DNA of 64,000 bases from Promethearchaeia archaeon (GTDB lineage: Archaea; Asgardarchaeota; Lokiarchaeia; Sigyniarchaeales; SOKP01): NCBI GenBank assembly GCA_029856155.1, contig JAHQWL010000085.1:1-64000 (forward strand), given 5' to 3'. The notes beneath the pieces are model-generated. The model was not told the origin of the DNA and ran no database searches. It saw only the letters and a list, made by a program, of their open reading frames with translations. The translations under genes and the position numbers were made by a program. This document shows, in pieces, positions 27,496-35,750 of the stretch (the first letter of the stretch is position 1; each line of letters starts with the position of its first letter).

Positions 27496-28917
27496 GTGGA
27501 TTCTGAAGCAGAGAAAATATTAACACTCGTTGCTGAAAGAGCACAATTAGCTGAGGGTATCGAGGGAGTTCGCTCGATTCTACTGATAATGTATCGCTTC
27601 CCTTCTCTTAAAAATAAGAAAGTAGCTCAAAAAACAGAGATTGCCATTCCCACAATTGCTGCGGTTAGAGGTGAGTTAGTTAAAGCAGGAATTATTGAGA
27701 AGAAAAACTTTCTTGGTGAAAAAGGAAGAAAATGGGTAAAAGAAAGACTAAGTTTAAGATTTGATTATGATCCTTTACCTGGGAGTTTTGATAATGCAAT
27801 AGAAGAGATCCCTGAAGAATTTTCAATACTAAATAATATCAAGGAAATAATACAGAATAGACCAGATCCCGAATTTGCACTTGATCAATCGCATGCTGAC
27901 TTTTCTACTATTGTAAAAAGAACCCTTTTTTTGCTTAAGAAGGGAGATATTGAAGGAAGAAGGATTATCTTCTTAGGAGATGATGATAATATATCTCTTG
28001 CTGTAGGGTTGACAAGATTAGCGAAAGAGATCACAGTGTTAGATATCGATAAAAGAGTTTTGGATTATATTAAACAAAAAGCAGCGGAGTATTCCTTTCA
28101 AAACTTTAATATTGTCCGTCATGATTTAAGAAAACCATGTCCTAAAGAGATTGTAAACAGATATGATGTAGTGGTGATGGATCCCCCCTATACAGTCCAA
28201 GGATTAAGATTGTTTTTAAAAAGAGCGAGTCAAGTTTTAAAGTCTAGTATTAATGTTAAGGGTAAAACTTATTCAACAATTGGAAAAAAATGCCTTCTTA
28301 GTTTTGGTAATAAACCTCCAATAGAAATGCAGAAAATACAATCATCAATTTTAGATCATGGATTTATAATTAAACAAATGATTCCAGATTTTAATCGTTA
28401 TAAGGGAGGTAGCATAATAGGCCAGTTTAGTCATCTTTTCTACCTAAATTCAGTCATATATCCACAGAGTAAGTACAATCTGAGTTTTAGTTCTCGACCA
28501 ATTTATACTTCTGAGGTTAACAGAGAAATTATCCCTCCTTTTCTTCCGGTTGGTTTTCATTTTGTTGGAGAAATGCGATTTGAATCCCAAAATCAAGTTA
28601 TGGACAATGAAAAAATTCGTCGTATATTTATGGATTCTTTAATTTCTTCTGATTTAACGATTCTAGATATTTTTAATCATAATTATACCCCTTATGGATA
28701 TAGTATTATTGCTATATTAGAAACAAGTCATGCTGCTCTTCATACATGGCCAGAACATGGTTATATTAGCATCGATATTTTTATTTGCGATGAGTTTGAA
28801 AAAGGTTTAAATGCATTAAGGCTAATAAAGAACAAATTTAAACCTAAGGAATCCGAATTTTTTTATATGGAACGTGGGAAAGGAGAATTAATAGAATATA
28901 AGTCAATTGAATTATAA
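27496..28917 (+). CDS. BpsA-SpeD fusion: branched polyamine synthase plus AdoMet decarboxylase
   Basis: A 473-residue, two-enzyme polypeptide starting at GTG 27496. Residues 1-335 are N4-bis(aminopropyl)spermidine synthase (BpsA, former DUF43): an N-terminal winged helix (15-85), LDQSHADFSTIVKRT (129-143), the SAM-like pocket FLGDDDNISLAVGL (159-172), VLDIDKRVLDYI and the active-site MDPPYT (228-233). Residues about 345-473 are S-adenosylmethionine decarboxylase of the small SpeD/SpeH type, with SHAALHTWPEHGY and FICDE. Ser411 would self-cleave to the pyruvoyl cofactor; His416 and Cys431 match the processing and catalytic His and Cys. The Glu that normally precedes the cleaved Ser is Thr here. 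SpeD makes decarboxylated SAM, the aminopropyl donor that BpsA uses, so the fusion joins consecutive steps. BpsA is otherwise best known from hyperthermophiles. Confidence 0.85.
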   Translation: MDSEAEKILTLVAERAQLAEGIEGVRSILLIMYRFPSLKNKKVAQKTEIAIPTIAAVRGELVKAGIIEKKNFLGEKGRKWVKERLSLRFDYDPLPGSFDNAIEEIPEEFSILNNIKEIIQNRPDPEFALDQSHADFSTIVKRTLFLLKKGDIEGRRIIFLGDDDNISLAVGLTRLAKEITVLDIDKRVLDYIKQKAAEYSFQNFNIVRHDLRKPCPKEIVNRYDVVVMDPPYTVQGLRLFLKRASQVLKSSINVKGKTYSTIGKKCLLSFGNKPPIEMQKIQSSILDHGFIIKQMIPDFNRYKGGSIIGQFSHLFYLNSVIYPQSKYNLSFSSRPIYTSEVNREIIPPFLPVGFHFVGEMRFESQNQVMDNEKIRRIFMDSLISSDLTILDIFNHNYTPYGYSIIAILETSHAALHTWPEHGYISIDIFICDEFEKGLNALRLIKNKFKPKESEFFYMERGKGELIEYKSIEL

Positions 28918-28984
28918 GAATAAGTTTATTAATCGTAAGATCTGAACTATCATAAATCAAAAATCTATAAAAAAAAAATTAAAG

Positions 28985-29824
28985 ATGAAGGAATTAAATA
29001 ACAACAATATAGGGCATTATGATATTATTGATTATCCAAAAGCAAGGATTCCAACTTTAGATTTCCTTGCCTTAGGTGATAATAATCATTATGTAAAAGG
29101 ATTAATAGAATTTGATGTAACAGAGGGCAGAAACAAAATTCAAGAACATGAGAAGAATACACAAAAAAAAATCTCTTTTACAGCATGGCTTCTTAAGTGC
29201 ATAGGACAAGCGGCGAGCGAATTTAAGGAGGTTCATTCTATGATGATGGGGAAGAATAAAATCATCAAATTCGATGATGTTGATATTTCGATAACGATTG
29301 AAAAATCAGTTGAAGGTGTAAAGGCACCAATACCATTGGTAGTCAGAACAACGAATAAAAAGACTGTAATCCAGATAAGTGATGAAATAAGAAAGGCTCA
29401 GGCAGAAGAAGTGGATGAAGCAAGTATTTTAGGAAATCATAATATGAAAGAAGACCTTAAAAAATATGTGTCTCTTCCTAGATTTTTCAGAAAATTTATT
29501 TTAAAGAGAAAGTTTAGAGATCCCGTTAGGATTAAGCAAATGATGGGAACAATTATAGTAAGCTCTGTAGGTATGTTTGGTAAACTTCGAGGTTGGCCCA
29601 TTCCAACAACTGCTCATCCTCTAGCTTTTGGTGTGGGAAGTGTTGCAAAAAAACCTGCAATTATTAATGATCAGATTGAAATTCGAGAATTTCTGGCACT
29701 TAGTGTTTTATTTAATCATGATATTGTTGATGGAGCTCCTGCTACTCGATTTATTACTCGATTAGGTGAATTAATAGAAAGTGGATTTGGTCTTCTCAAC
29801 TTAGAATCTTTTATCTTCTTTTAA
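28985..29824 (+). CDS. Lipoyl-free 2-oxoacid dehydrogenase E2-type acyltransferase
   Basis: A 279-residue catalytic-domain-only homologue of dihydrolipoamide acyltransferases. Visible features: KISFTAWLLKCIGQAASEF, VDISITIEKSVEGVKAPIPLVV, VSSVGMFG and the active-site NHDIVDGAPATRF, in which the H-x-x-x-D-G motif is intact. There is no lipoyl domain or peripheral-subunit-binding domain, and no E1 or E3 gene nearby. It may be an acyltransferase with free CoA or another carrier as substrate. The gene follows the polyamine fusion by 67 nt; a link through acylation is only a guess. Confidence 0.75.
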   Translation: MKELNNNNIGHYDIIDYPKARIPTLDFLALGDNNHYVKGLIEFDVTEGRNKIQEHEKNTQKKISFTAWLLKCIGQAASEFKEVHSMMMGKNKIIKFDDVDISITIEKSVEGVKAPIPLVVRTTNKKTVIQISDEIRKAQAEEVDEASILGNHNMKEDLKKYVSLPRFFRKFILKRKFRDPVRIKQMMGTIIVSSVGMFGKLRGWPIPTTAHPLAFGVGSVAKKPAIINDQIEIREFLALSVLFNHDIVDGAPATRFITRLGELIESGFGLLNLESFIFF

Positions 29825-29900
29825 ATTCAAATATTGCGATAAAAAAAAATATAAAGAAAATAATTGATTAAAAATCAATATACCAAAATTTGAAAAAATC

Positions 29901-30257
29901 ATGAATAATAATGAAATTTCTGAGATAACTGCCAATTTCTTTATTTTGTATAAGGATGAGGAAAATTGGCTAGACGGGTGGATTTCATTGGATCCTTCGC
30001 TGGAAGAATTTATTTCTGTTCTTCGAGAAGAGATTGAATATTCATGGGAATTAGAAAATGTTGATATGTCTGATTATTTGTTGTTCCATATTGATCTTGA
30101 TGATAAAAATAATTTGAAAGAAATTGAAGATAATGAATACTATCAGTTAGTTAGACAACTTCAAGATATTTTCATTGTAGTGCTACATAAAGATATTAAA
30201 TATCGTATAATCGAAAATATCCCTCCTGTATTTGAGTGGTTTATGGGAGCATTATAA
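29901..30257 (+). CDS. Small acidic hypothetical protein
   Basis: A 118-residue soluble protein rich in Glu, Asp, Ile, Leu and Trp, with no cysteine and no recognised motif. The ATG at 29901 follows the E2-like gene by 76 nt. The next gene begins 15 nt after its stop, so it is probably co-transcribed with the methyltransferase at 30273. Function unknown. Confidence 0.5.
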   Translation: MNNNEISEITANFFILYKDEENWLDGWISLDPSLEEFISVLREEIEYSWELENVDMSDYLLFHIDLDDKNNLKEIEDNEYYQLVRQLQDIFIVVLHKDIKYRIIENIPPVFEWFMGAL

Positions 30258-30272
30258 AATAGGGCTATAAAT

Positions 30273-31019
30273 TTGAATTTCTTACAAATTCTTCTCATCA
30301 TTTTCGGGATTATAATAGCATTAATTCTAATTTTTGGTTTACCTCGAAAAAAGAATTATAGGAAACCTAGTATTGAAGGTCTTGATAGTCCTGAAGTTGC
30401 AGCAGCATTCGAAAAAATGACTAATTTTCTACCATTCAAGCTCTTAAGAAGAAAAGTGTTATCTCAATTGAATTTATATAATCCTATTGGAACACTCGTT
30501 GATATAGGGTGTGGATCAGGGAATTTAATTGTTGAAATAGCTAAAACTTATCAAGATCTTAATCTAATAGGAGTCGATATATCTGATGAAATATTGGATT
30601 TGGCAAAAAAGAGAGCCTTTGAAAACTATTTAAATGAAAGGATAGACTTTAGATTAGGAAATGTTGAACATTTACCATTTCCAGACAATTCAATAGATTT
30701 TTTGCTAAGTACTTTTTCTCTCCATCATTGGCAAGACCCCTTACGAGCCTTTAATGAATTTTTTCGCGTTTTAAGAGACGAAGGCACTTTATTAATTTTT
30801 GATTTTCGTAGAGACGCAAGGAAATTTTTCTACGGGTTATTAAAATTTGCTACTAAAATAGTTGTTCCTAAGGCTTTAAAGAAAATAAATGAGCCAATAG
30901 GCTCTCTACAAGCAGGATATACTCTTAAAGAGATTAGACAAATAATTTCTCAATTACCTTTTAATAATGTAGAGACTAATCCATTTCTAGCTTGGACATT
31001 TATTTATATGAAGAAATAA
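30273..31019 (+). CDS. Membrane-tethered class I SAM methyltransferase
   Basis: A 248-residue protein starting at TTG 30273. Residues 1-22 form a membrane helix followed by basic residues. The methyltransferase domain shows motif I LVDIGCGSGNLIVEIA (about residue 68-83), LIGVDISDEILDLAKKRA and FPDNSIDFLLSTFSLHHW, then EFFRVLRDEGTLLIFDFRRD. This UbiE/Methyltransf_11 type methylates small molecules such as quinones or lipids. The membrane tether points to a lipid-soluble substrate. Downstream, on the opposite strand, lies the small GTPase. Confidence 0.75.
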   Translation: MNFLQILLIIFGIIIALILIFGLPRKKNYRKPSIEGLDSPEVAAAFEKMTNFLPFKLLRRKVLSQLNLYNPIGTLVDIGCGSGNLIVEIAKTYQDLNLIGVDISDEILDLAKKRAFENYLNERIDFRLGNVEHLPFPDNSIDFLLSTFSLHHWQDPLRAFNEFFRVLRDEGTLLIFDFRRDARKFFYGLLKFATKIVVPKALKKINEPIGSLQAGYTLKEIRQIISQLPFNNVETNPFLAWTFIYMKK

Positions 31020-31173
31020 ATAATAGATCAATTGATTTTATTATTATTATTTTAGACTCATCTTATTATAATGAATATGAATTTAGAATTTTGAAAAAAT
31101 CTTAATTGTGGATATAGGTACTCAACGAAGAACCCTCATTCTTGTGACTCAATTTAGATTGACAAACAAAATA

Positions 31174-31710
31174 TTATTTATTAGAGGATTTATAAATATG
31201 TGACACTAATTTAGAAAAAAATTCTTCCACTCCAGAACCAATTTTAGCGCTCGATTCATGATATGCGCAAACTTTCAATTGCTTTTTAAGATTTTGAGCC
31301 TCTTCTTCTCCAATTATTCTTTTTTTACTAGTTATTAAATCGAGCTTATTTCCAACAAGTACACTTGAAAATCCTTTGATAGCTTTTTCTATTTCATTTT
31401 TCCAACCATTTATATTATCAAATGTTTGCTTTCTAGTTAAATCAAAAACATAGACTATTCCTTTAGCTCCTTTATAAAATTCATGTCTAACCCATTTAAA
31501 GTGTTCTTGCCCTGCTAAATCCCATATCTGTAAGGTAATAGGAGTCTTAACATTAGGAATTTTAATATATTTTGCAAAAAAATTGGAACCTATCGTAGAG
31601 CTTACATTTGGGTTAAATCTCCTTTCTAAATATTGGTGAAGCAAAGTTGTTTTACCTACTCCAAAATCACCAACTATACATATCTTATAAAAAGGAATTT
31701 TTAAACCCAA
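31174..31710 (-). CDS. Ras/Rab-like small GTPase
   Basis: A 178-residue small GTPase starting at TTG 31710. All G motifs are present: G1 GDFGVGKT (14-21), switch I Thr39, G3 WDLAGQ (63-68, with Leu where Rab and Ras have Thr), G4 NKLD (121-124) and G5 SSAK (153-156). The Gln of G3 is kept, so hydrolysis should be normal. The C-terminus ends in KSSNK with no CaaX or CC prenylation signal, and there is no N-terminal Gly-2 myristoylation signal of ARF type beyond MGLK. Such Ras-superfamily GTPases are a hallmark of Asgard archaea. A cluster of ICMT-like genes begins about 1.2 kb downstream of the start, but this GTPase lacks their classical substrate motif. Confidence 0.9.
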   Translation of the reverse strand: MGLKIPFYKICIVGDFGVGKTTLLHQYLERRFNPNVSSTIGSNFFAKYIKIPNVKTPITLQIWDLAGQEHFKWVRHEFYKGAKGIVYVFDLTRKQTFDNINGWKNEIEKAIKGFSSVLVGNKLDLITSKKRIIGEEEAQNLKKQLKVCAYHESSAKIGSGVEEFFSKLVSHIYKSSNK

Positions 31711-31938
31711 CCTGTATTCTATAAATGGACTTAATTAATTTAATGCGAATTTAATTTATAATTTTATCTTGTATAGAGAAAGTTTAAAAAAAATTTAGAA
31801 AGTAAGATAAATCCAGTAGGAAATAATTCGCTGATATATAATCACCTTCCATCATAATAAAGCTAACTAGATATCATAAAGTGAAAACTTAATTTTGGAA
31901 ATAAAATTATTATTAATAAATATTCAAAATGAATAGCA

Positions 31939-32619
31939 TTGAAGCAATCCTTTGAAATTAATATTGTCTATGACGATAAATGCCCTAAATCAGGATTCTT
32001 AACGGGTTTTGGGTTTTCTTCCTTAATATATAATTATTTTACAGGAAATTTTTCTTTATTTGATACAGGTGGAAATGGTACTATTTTAATCCATAATATC
32101 AAGGAATTTAATGTGGATCTCTCAGAGATAAAGAATGTTATAATTTCCCACAATCACCATGATCATGCTGGAGGATTAGCAAAAATACTTCAAAATAATC
32201 CTCTTATAGATGTCTATGTTCCAATTGATGACTTAAAATCGTTTTTGAGAGTATTTCCGAATAAACAAATTCATGGAGTCTCAAAAATGATAGAAATTGA
32301 AAAAAATCTCTTTATATCAGGTCAGTTTAAAGGAAGTTTTAACTCAGAGCAATCAGTTTTTCTAAAAACTAATGATAATGAGTTAATTATATTGGTTGGT
32401 TGCGCGCATCCAGGTTTAGAAAAATTTATCATAAAAGCTCAGAATATTTCAAGAATTAGAGCTATAATCGGGGGATTTCATGGTTTTAAAAAATTATCCT
32501 ATTTAGAAGATATTGAATTTATAGGAGCTTGTCACTGCTCAAAGTATTACAATTTTATAAAAGAGACGTTTCCAAGGCAATTTAAGCGTATCTGCGTTGG
32601 AGATAATTATCGCTTTTAA
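31939..32619 (+). CDS. Metallo-beta-lactamase fold protein, MJ0301-like
   Basis: A 226-residue MBL hydrolase starting at TTG 31939; an overlapping ATG at 31929 is in another frame. The metal site is H71-x-H73-x-D75-H76 in ISHNHHDHAGGL. A later VGCAHPGLEKF and IGGFHGF match the archaeal subgroup that includes Methanocaldococcus MJ0301, which has been linked to pterin metabolism. The glycine-rich GFGFSSLIYNY near the start is usual for this subgroup. The substrate cannot be told from sequence. The gene is monocistronic and ends in a hairpin terminator. Confidence 0.75.
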   Translation: MKQSFEINIVYDDKCPKSGFLTGFGFSSLIYNYFTGNFSLFDTGGNGTILIHNIKEFNVDLSEIKNVIISHNHHDHAGGLAKILQNNPLIDVYVPIDDLKSFLRVFPNKQIHGVSKMIEIEKNLFISGQFKGSFNSEQSVFLKTNDNELIILVGCAHPGLEKFIIKAQNISRIRAIIGGFHGFKKLSYLEDIEFIGACHCSKYYNFIKETFPRQFKRICVGDNYRF

Positions 32620-32630
32620 AAGCAAAAAAT

Positions 32631-32652
32631 TTGATATTAGTATCAATTTTTT
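32631..32652 (+). terminator. Hairpin and T tract after the MBL gene
   Basis: TTGATA (32631-32636), loop TTAG, TATCAA (32641-32646), then six T residues. It begins 11 nt after the stop at 32619 and looks like an intrinsic terminator. Confidence 0.5.
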
Positions 32653-32897
32653 CTATTGTTTTTTATTAAATTCGGATCTTTTATCTTTAATTTAGATCTT
32701 TAGAGTTAACTTAAAAGATTATTATATGATTATAAATTAATATTTTATTAATTCCAAGTCTTTTGGTTTAATAAATGGTTTTTCTCCTTTCTAATGCTCA
32801 TTAGGTGATAGATAATCTTGAGCAAATTAGGGATGACTAAAAAGTTTAAATATAATGAAGCCTAATAAATTTAATAAGAACATTAAGTTAAAAAAAA

Positions 32898-33458
32898 ATG
32901 GATCTATTCCCTGCGTTATCAATTGGATGGTTGAATGGTTGGATATTTCAAGTAATCTTCTTTATTTCATTTGGTATCTTTTTACTAACTTGTTCAAAAG
33001 AAGTAATTTCACGGCTTTATGATGAAGAAGGATGGAATAAATTACAGCAAAGATTTACAAAAATCGCAAAAATTTTTGGTTTAATTGCTCTGATATTATT
33101 CATTTTTACTCCTTTGAATATTGGTACTCTAGAGTTTATTATTGGGGTTGTTCTAATAGTTACTGGAACAATAGGATTTCTTATAGCAATAAATAATTTT
33201 AAAAATTCACCAATTAATAAACCGATAACTACTGGATTATATAAAATTTCTCGTAATCCTCAATTAGTTATGATGTATTTAACGTCATTAGGAAACTGTT
33301 TAGTAATTGGATCTTGGACAGCATTAATTATTTTTTGTTTATCGATAATAGCAGGACATTTTCGAATTTTAGGAGAAGAAAAAAGGCTTACTGAACAGTA
33401 TGGCGATTCATATTTAGAATATAAAAAAAAGATTCCAAGATATCTCATATTTTTTTAA
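32898..33458 (+). CDS. ICMT-like membrane methyltransferase, copy 1
   Basis: A 186-residue membrane protein with four to five helices. It belongs to the isoprenylcysteine carboxyl methyltransferase / phospholipid methyltransferase superfamily. The C-terminal signature is GLYKISRNPQLVMMYL followed by GEEKRLTEQYGDSYLEYKKKIPR; the R-N-P replaces the common R-H-P. The Glu-Glu and Tyr-x-x-Tyr elements that bind SAM are kept. The next gene, starting 18 nt downstream, is a close paralogue. Archaeal members may methylate prenyl-cysteines, lipids or thiols, and the substrate is unknown. Confidence 0.75.
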   Translation: MDLFPALSIGWLNGWIFQVIFFISFGIFLLTCSKEVISRLYDEEGWNKLQQRFTKIAKIFGLIALILFIFTPLNIGTLEFIIGVVLIVTGTIGFLIAINNFKNSPINKPITTGLYKISRNPQLVMMYLTSLGNCLVIGSWTALIIFCLSIIAGHFRILGEEKRLTEQYGDSYLEYKKKIPRYLIFF

Positions 33459-33476
33459 GAAAAAGAAAGTGAAAAT

Positions 33477-34037
33477 ATGGATTTTGTACCTCAATTTGGC
33501 ATAGGATGGTTAAATGGTTGGCTTCCTTTTGTAATCTATGTTTCAATACAATCTATTGTGACATTTACTTGTCCAAAAGAAGTAAGAAGAAGGTTAATTG
33601 AAAGAAAAGGATGGACAAAAACACAAATATTTATGACGACGATAGGTAAATCATTTAGTCTTATTAATATTATTTTATTATTTCTTTCACCGTTAAAATT
33701 TGGTTCTGTCGAATTTTATATTGGGATCATTTTATATTTTATAGGAATAATAGCATTGAGCACTGCAATAATTAACTTTAAAAATGCACCCTTAGGAAAA
33801 CCAATTACTAATGGATTTTATAAAATTTCCCGTAATCCACAATTATTCAGTATTTATATTATTTTTCTCGGACATATACTTATGATTGGGTCATGGATAT
33901 CATTAATTATACTTCTAATTTCAATTATAGGCTCATATTTTAATATATTAGGAGAAGAAAAACAACTTTATGCGCAATATGGTGATTCATATTTAGAATA
34001 CAAAAAAAAAGTTCCACGATATTTTATATTTTTTTAG
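33477..34037 (+). CDS. ICMT-like membrane methyltransferase, copy 2
   Basis: A 186-residue tandem paralogue of the preceding gene, of exactly the same length. It shares the GIGWLNGW start, GFYKISRNPQLFSIYI, and GEEKQLYAQYGDSYLEYKKKVPRYFIFF. The two clearly arose by recent duplication and probably keep different substrates or pair as a heterodimer (inference). ATG at 33477 follows GAAAGTGAAA. SAM-binding residues of the family are intact, except that the usual R-H-P is R-N-P in both. Confidence 0.75.
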   Translation: MDFVPQFGIGWLNGWLPFVIYVSIQSIVTFTCPKEVRRRLIERKGWTKTQIFMTTIGKSFSLINIILLFLSPLKFGSVEFYIGIILYFIGIIALSTAIINFKNAPLGKPITNGFYKISRNPQLFSIYIIFLGHILMIGSWISLIILLISIIGSYFNILGEEKQLYAQYGDSYLEYKKKVPRYFIFF

Positions 34038-34246
34038 AATATACAGATTATAAACAACAGGATTACAATTGGTGAATTAAAATAATAGAAACAATATTTA
34101 TAAAATTCTTTTTTATTATTTGTATAATTTTATTTTTAGCTGGATTTTTTTGGCCTATCATTCTTGTTAAAAAAAGTGGAAAAGATCCTCATGGTACTCA
34201 TGAGGGTTCATTATTATTAACGAGGTTAAGCTCAGTTTCTATTTTC

Positions 34247-34699
34247 TTGTGGCTTGGTCTCATAATTTTATATATCTTTCTCAATAGTATAATAGAGCGT
34301 TTATGGCGCTTGAATTTCTTATCTAATGATATTTCAGTCATAATTGGAATGATTATGATTTCATTAGGCTTTCTATTTGAAATATTAGGAATCAATGCCC
34401 TCGGTATAAACTTTAGGATTGAACTCCCTACAGATGATACCGAGCTTATCACTTATGGAATTTATAGAATAATGAGAAATCCTATCGTTTTTGGAATTTT
34501 TTTGCTCGTCATTGGTTCTTTTCTAATTATTCCAACGGTGATTGCATTATTTATATGTATATTTAATATTCTTACGTTTAATTCAAAAGCTATTGATGAA
34601 GAAAGATTTTTGCTCCAAGCATTTGGTGAAGATTTTAAAAACTACTTGAATAAAGTAGGAAGGTATTTACCTTTTAGAATTTCAAGAAATAAAGAGTAA
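34247..34699 (+). CDS. ICMT-like membrane methyltransferase, copy 3 (start uncertain)
   Basis: At least 150 residues from TTG 34247, with YGIYRIMRNPIVFGIFL and DEERFLLQAFGEDFKNYLNKVGRY as the family signature. The start is doubtful: TTG 34247 falls inside a membrane helix, and the same frame is open back to a TGA at 34073-34075. That upstream stretch encodes a further helix (FIICIILFLAGFFWPIILV) and KKSGKDPHGTHEG, which look like real protein. No ATG, GTG or TTG exists there, so either ATT at 34076 is used or one base is wrong after the GTG at 34072. The true gene is then about 34072/34076-34699, around 208 residues, like its neighbours. Function as for the other copies. Confidence 0.65.
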   Translation: MWLGLIILYIFLNSIIERLWRLNFLSNDISVIIGMIMISLGFLFEILGINALGINFRIELPTDDTELITYGIYRIMRNPIVFGIFLLVIGSFLIIPTVIALFICIFNILTFNSKAIDEERFLLQAFGEDFKNYLNKVGRYLPFRISRNKE

Positions 34700-34731
34700 A
34701 AGCATATCAAAAATAAATTACAGTGAGTAAT

Positions 34732-35373
34732 ATGTCAATTTTATGGTTAATCAGATTAATTTTAATGGGATTTCTATTCATTCTTGCAGCTATTTTTGCT
34801 TACTTTCTTAAAAATCGAGAAAAATATTCAAGTCTTTTAGAAAACACAACTATAAATCTGTTTTCAGTCATTTTATTTAATGCTTTTTGTTATATATCTA
34901 TGATAATACCTTCTGATGAGAGTGTAATAGCTAGACCTCCACTTTTTAATCATGCTTTAAATCTTAGATGGTTTGATATATTAGGTTTGATTATGATGAT
35001 TTTTGGTGTTCTGATAATGTTGAGAACTATTTTCATTCGTAAAGCTGTTGGAGCACAAGATACTGCTGGAAAGTTATTAACTAAAGGTATTTATTCTTTT
35101 TGCAGGCATCCTATATACTTTGGTATTATAATGGTTTCTCTAGGATTAGGTTTAAGAAGAATTAATGTAGATGGATTGATTATATATCCATTAATTCTAC
35201 TAGCTAATTTTATTCAAGCAAAATTGGAAGAAGTATTTGATGTGGGAGTACGCTTTAAGGAAGAGTATTTGGAATATAAAAAAAAAATAAGAATATTTGG
35301 ACCGATTTGGTTTTGGCTTGTACTTTTAATCGTTTTAATCTTACCGCTTATAATATCTATTTTAAATCCATAA
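34732..35373 (+). CDS. ICMT-like membrane methyltransferase, copy 4
   Basis: A 213-residue membrane protein from ATG 34732 (a GTG at 34723 would add three residues). Five helices precede GIYSFCRHPIYFGIIM, which has the classic R-H-P-x-Y, and LEEVFDVGVRFKEEYLEYKKKIRIFG. It is more divergent from copies 1-3 than they are from one another and is nearer to canonical ICMT. It ends the cluster of four consecutive same-strand genes with 18- to 210-nt gaps. The whole cluster probably forms one or two transcription units. Confidence 0.75.
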   Translation: MSILWLIRLILMGFLFILAAIFAYFLKNREKYSSLLENTTINLFSVILFNAFCYISMIIPSDESVIARPPLFNHALNLRWFDILGLIMMIFGVLIMLRTIFIRKAVGAQDTAGKLLTKGIYSFCRHPIYFGIIMVSLGLGLRRINVDGLIIYPLILLANFIQAKLEEVFDVGVRFKEEYLEYKKKIRIFGPIWFWLVLLIVLILPLIISILNP

Positions 35374-35409
35374 GAATAGTAGTTATCTTTTTCAAACTAC
35401 AATAATTCT

Positions 35410-35628
35410 TTAAAAACGTTTTTTCATCCAAATAACATATTGTATTCTAGTAAATAATAGGATTCCCGCAAGGAGCAACGCTATTCCTATAGACATTAGA
35501 ACTGGAGAAGCTTTTTCTGGTGAATTTAAAACACTTATAATCCAAATAACAAGGAGAATAATTGCTATGAAAATTATAATTAAAGAAATATTTCTAAATT
35601 TTTTGTCGAATCTATTCAATTCTTCCAT
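35410..35628 (-). CDS. Small two-helix membrane protein
   Basis: A 72-residue protein with two hydrophobic helices (residues 14-34 and 42-62) separated by a short polar turn, and basic ends (KKRF at the C-terminus). ATG 35628 is the start. No family recognised. It is convergent with the ICMT-like cluster and divergent from the DNA methylase gene. Confidence 0.5.
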   Translation of the reverse strand: MEELNRFDKKFRNISLIIIFIAIILLVIWIISVLNSPEKASPVLMSIGIALLLAGILLFTRIQYVIWMKKRF

Positions 35629-35750
35629 TTTTATAAAAATAATAATTTGTAGTATTCAAATAAAATCCATATTAAACTTAATATACATATTAAAATTAGA
35701 AAAAAAATGTTTACATTCAATATTTAGGCAATTTTTGACTTGAAAAGAAA

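Noticed and set aside
32791..32804. Palindrome CTAATG-CT-CATTAG as an operator
   Set aside because: A 6-bp arm palindrome in AT-rich DNA about 95 nt upstream of the ICMT-like gene is easily chance and has no second copy.
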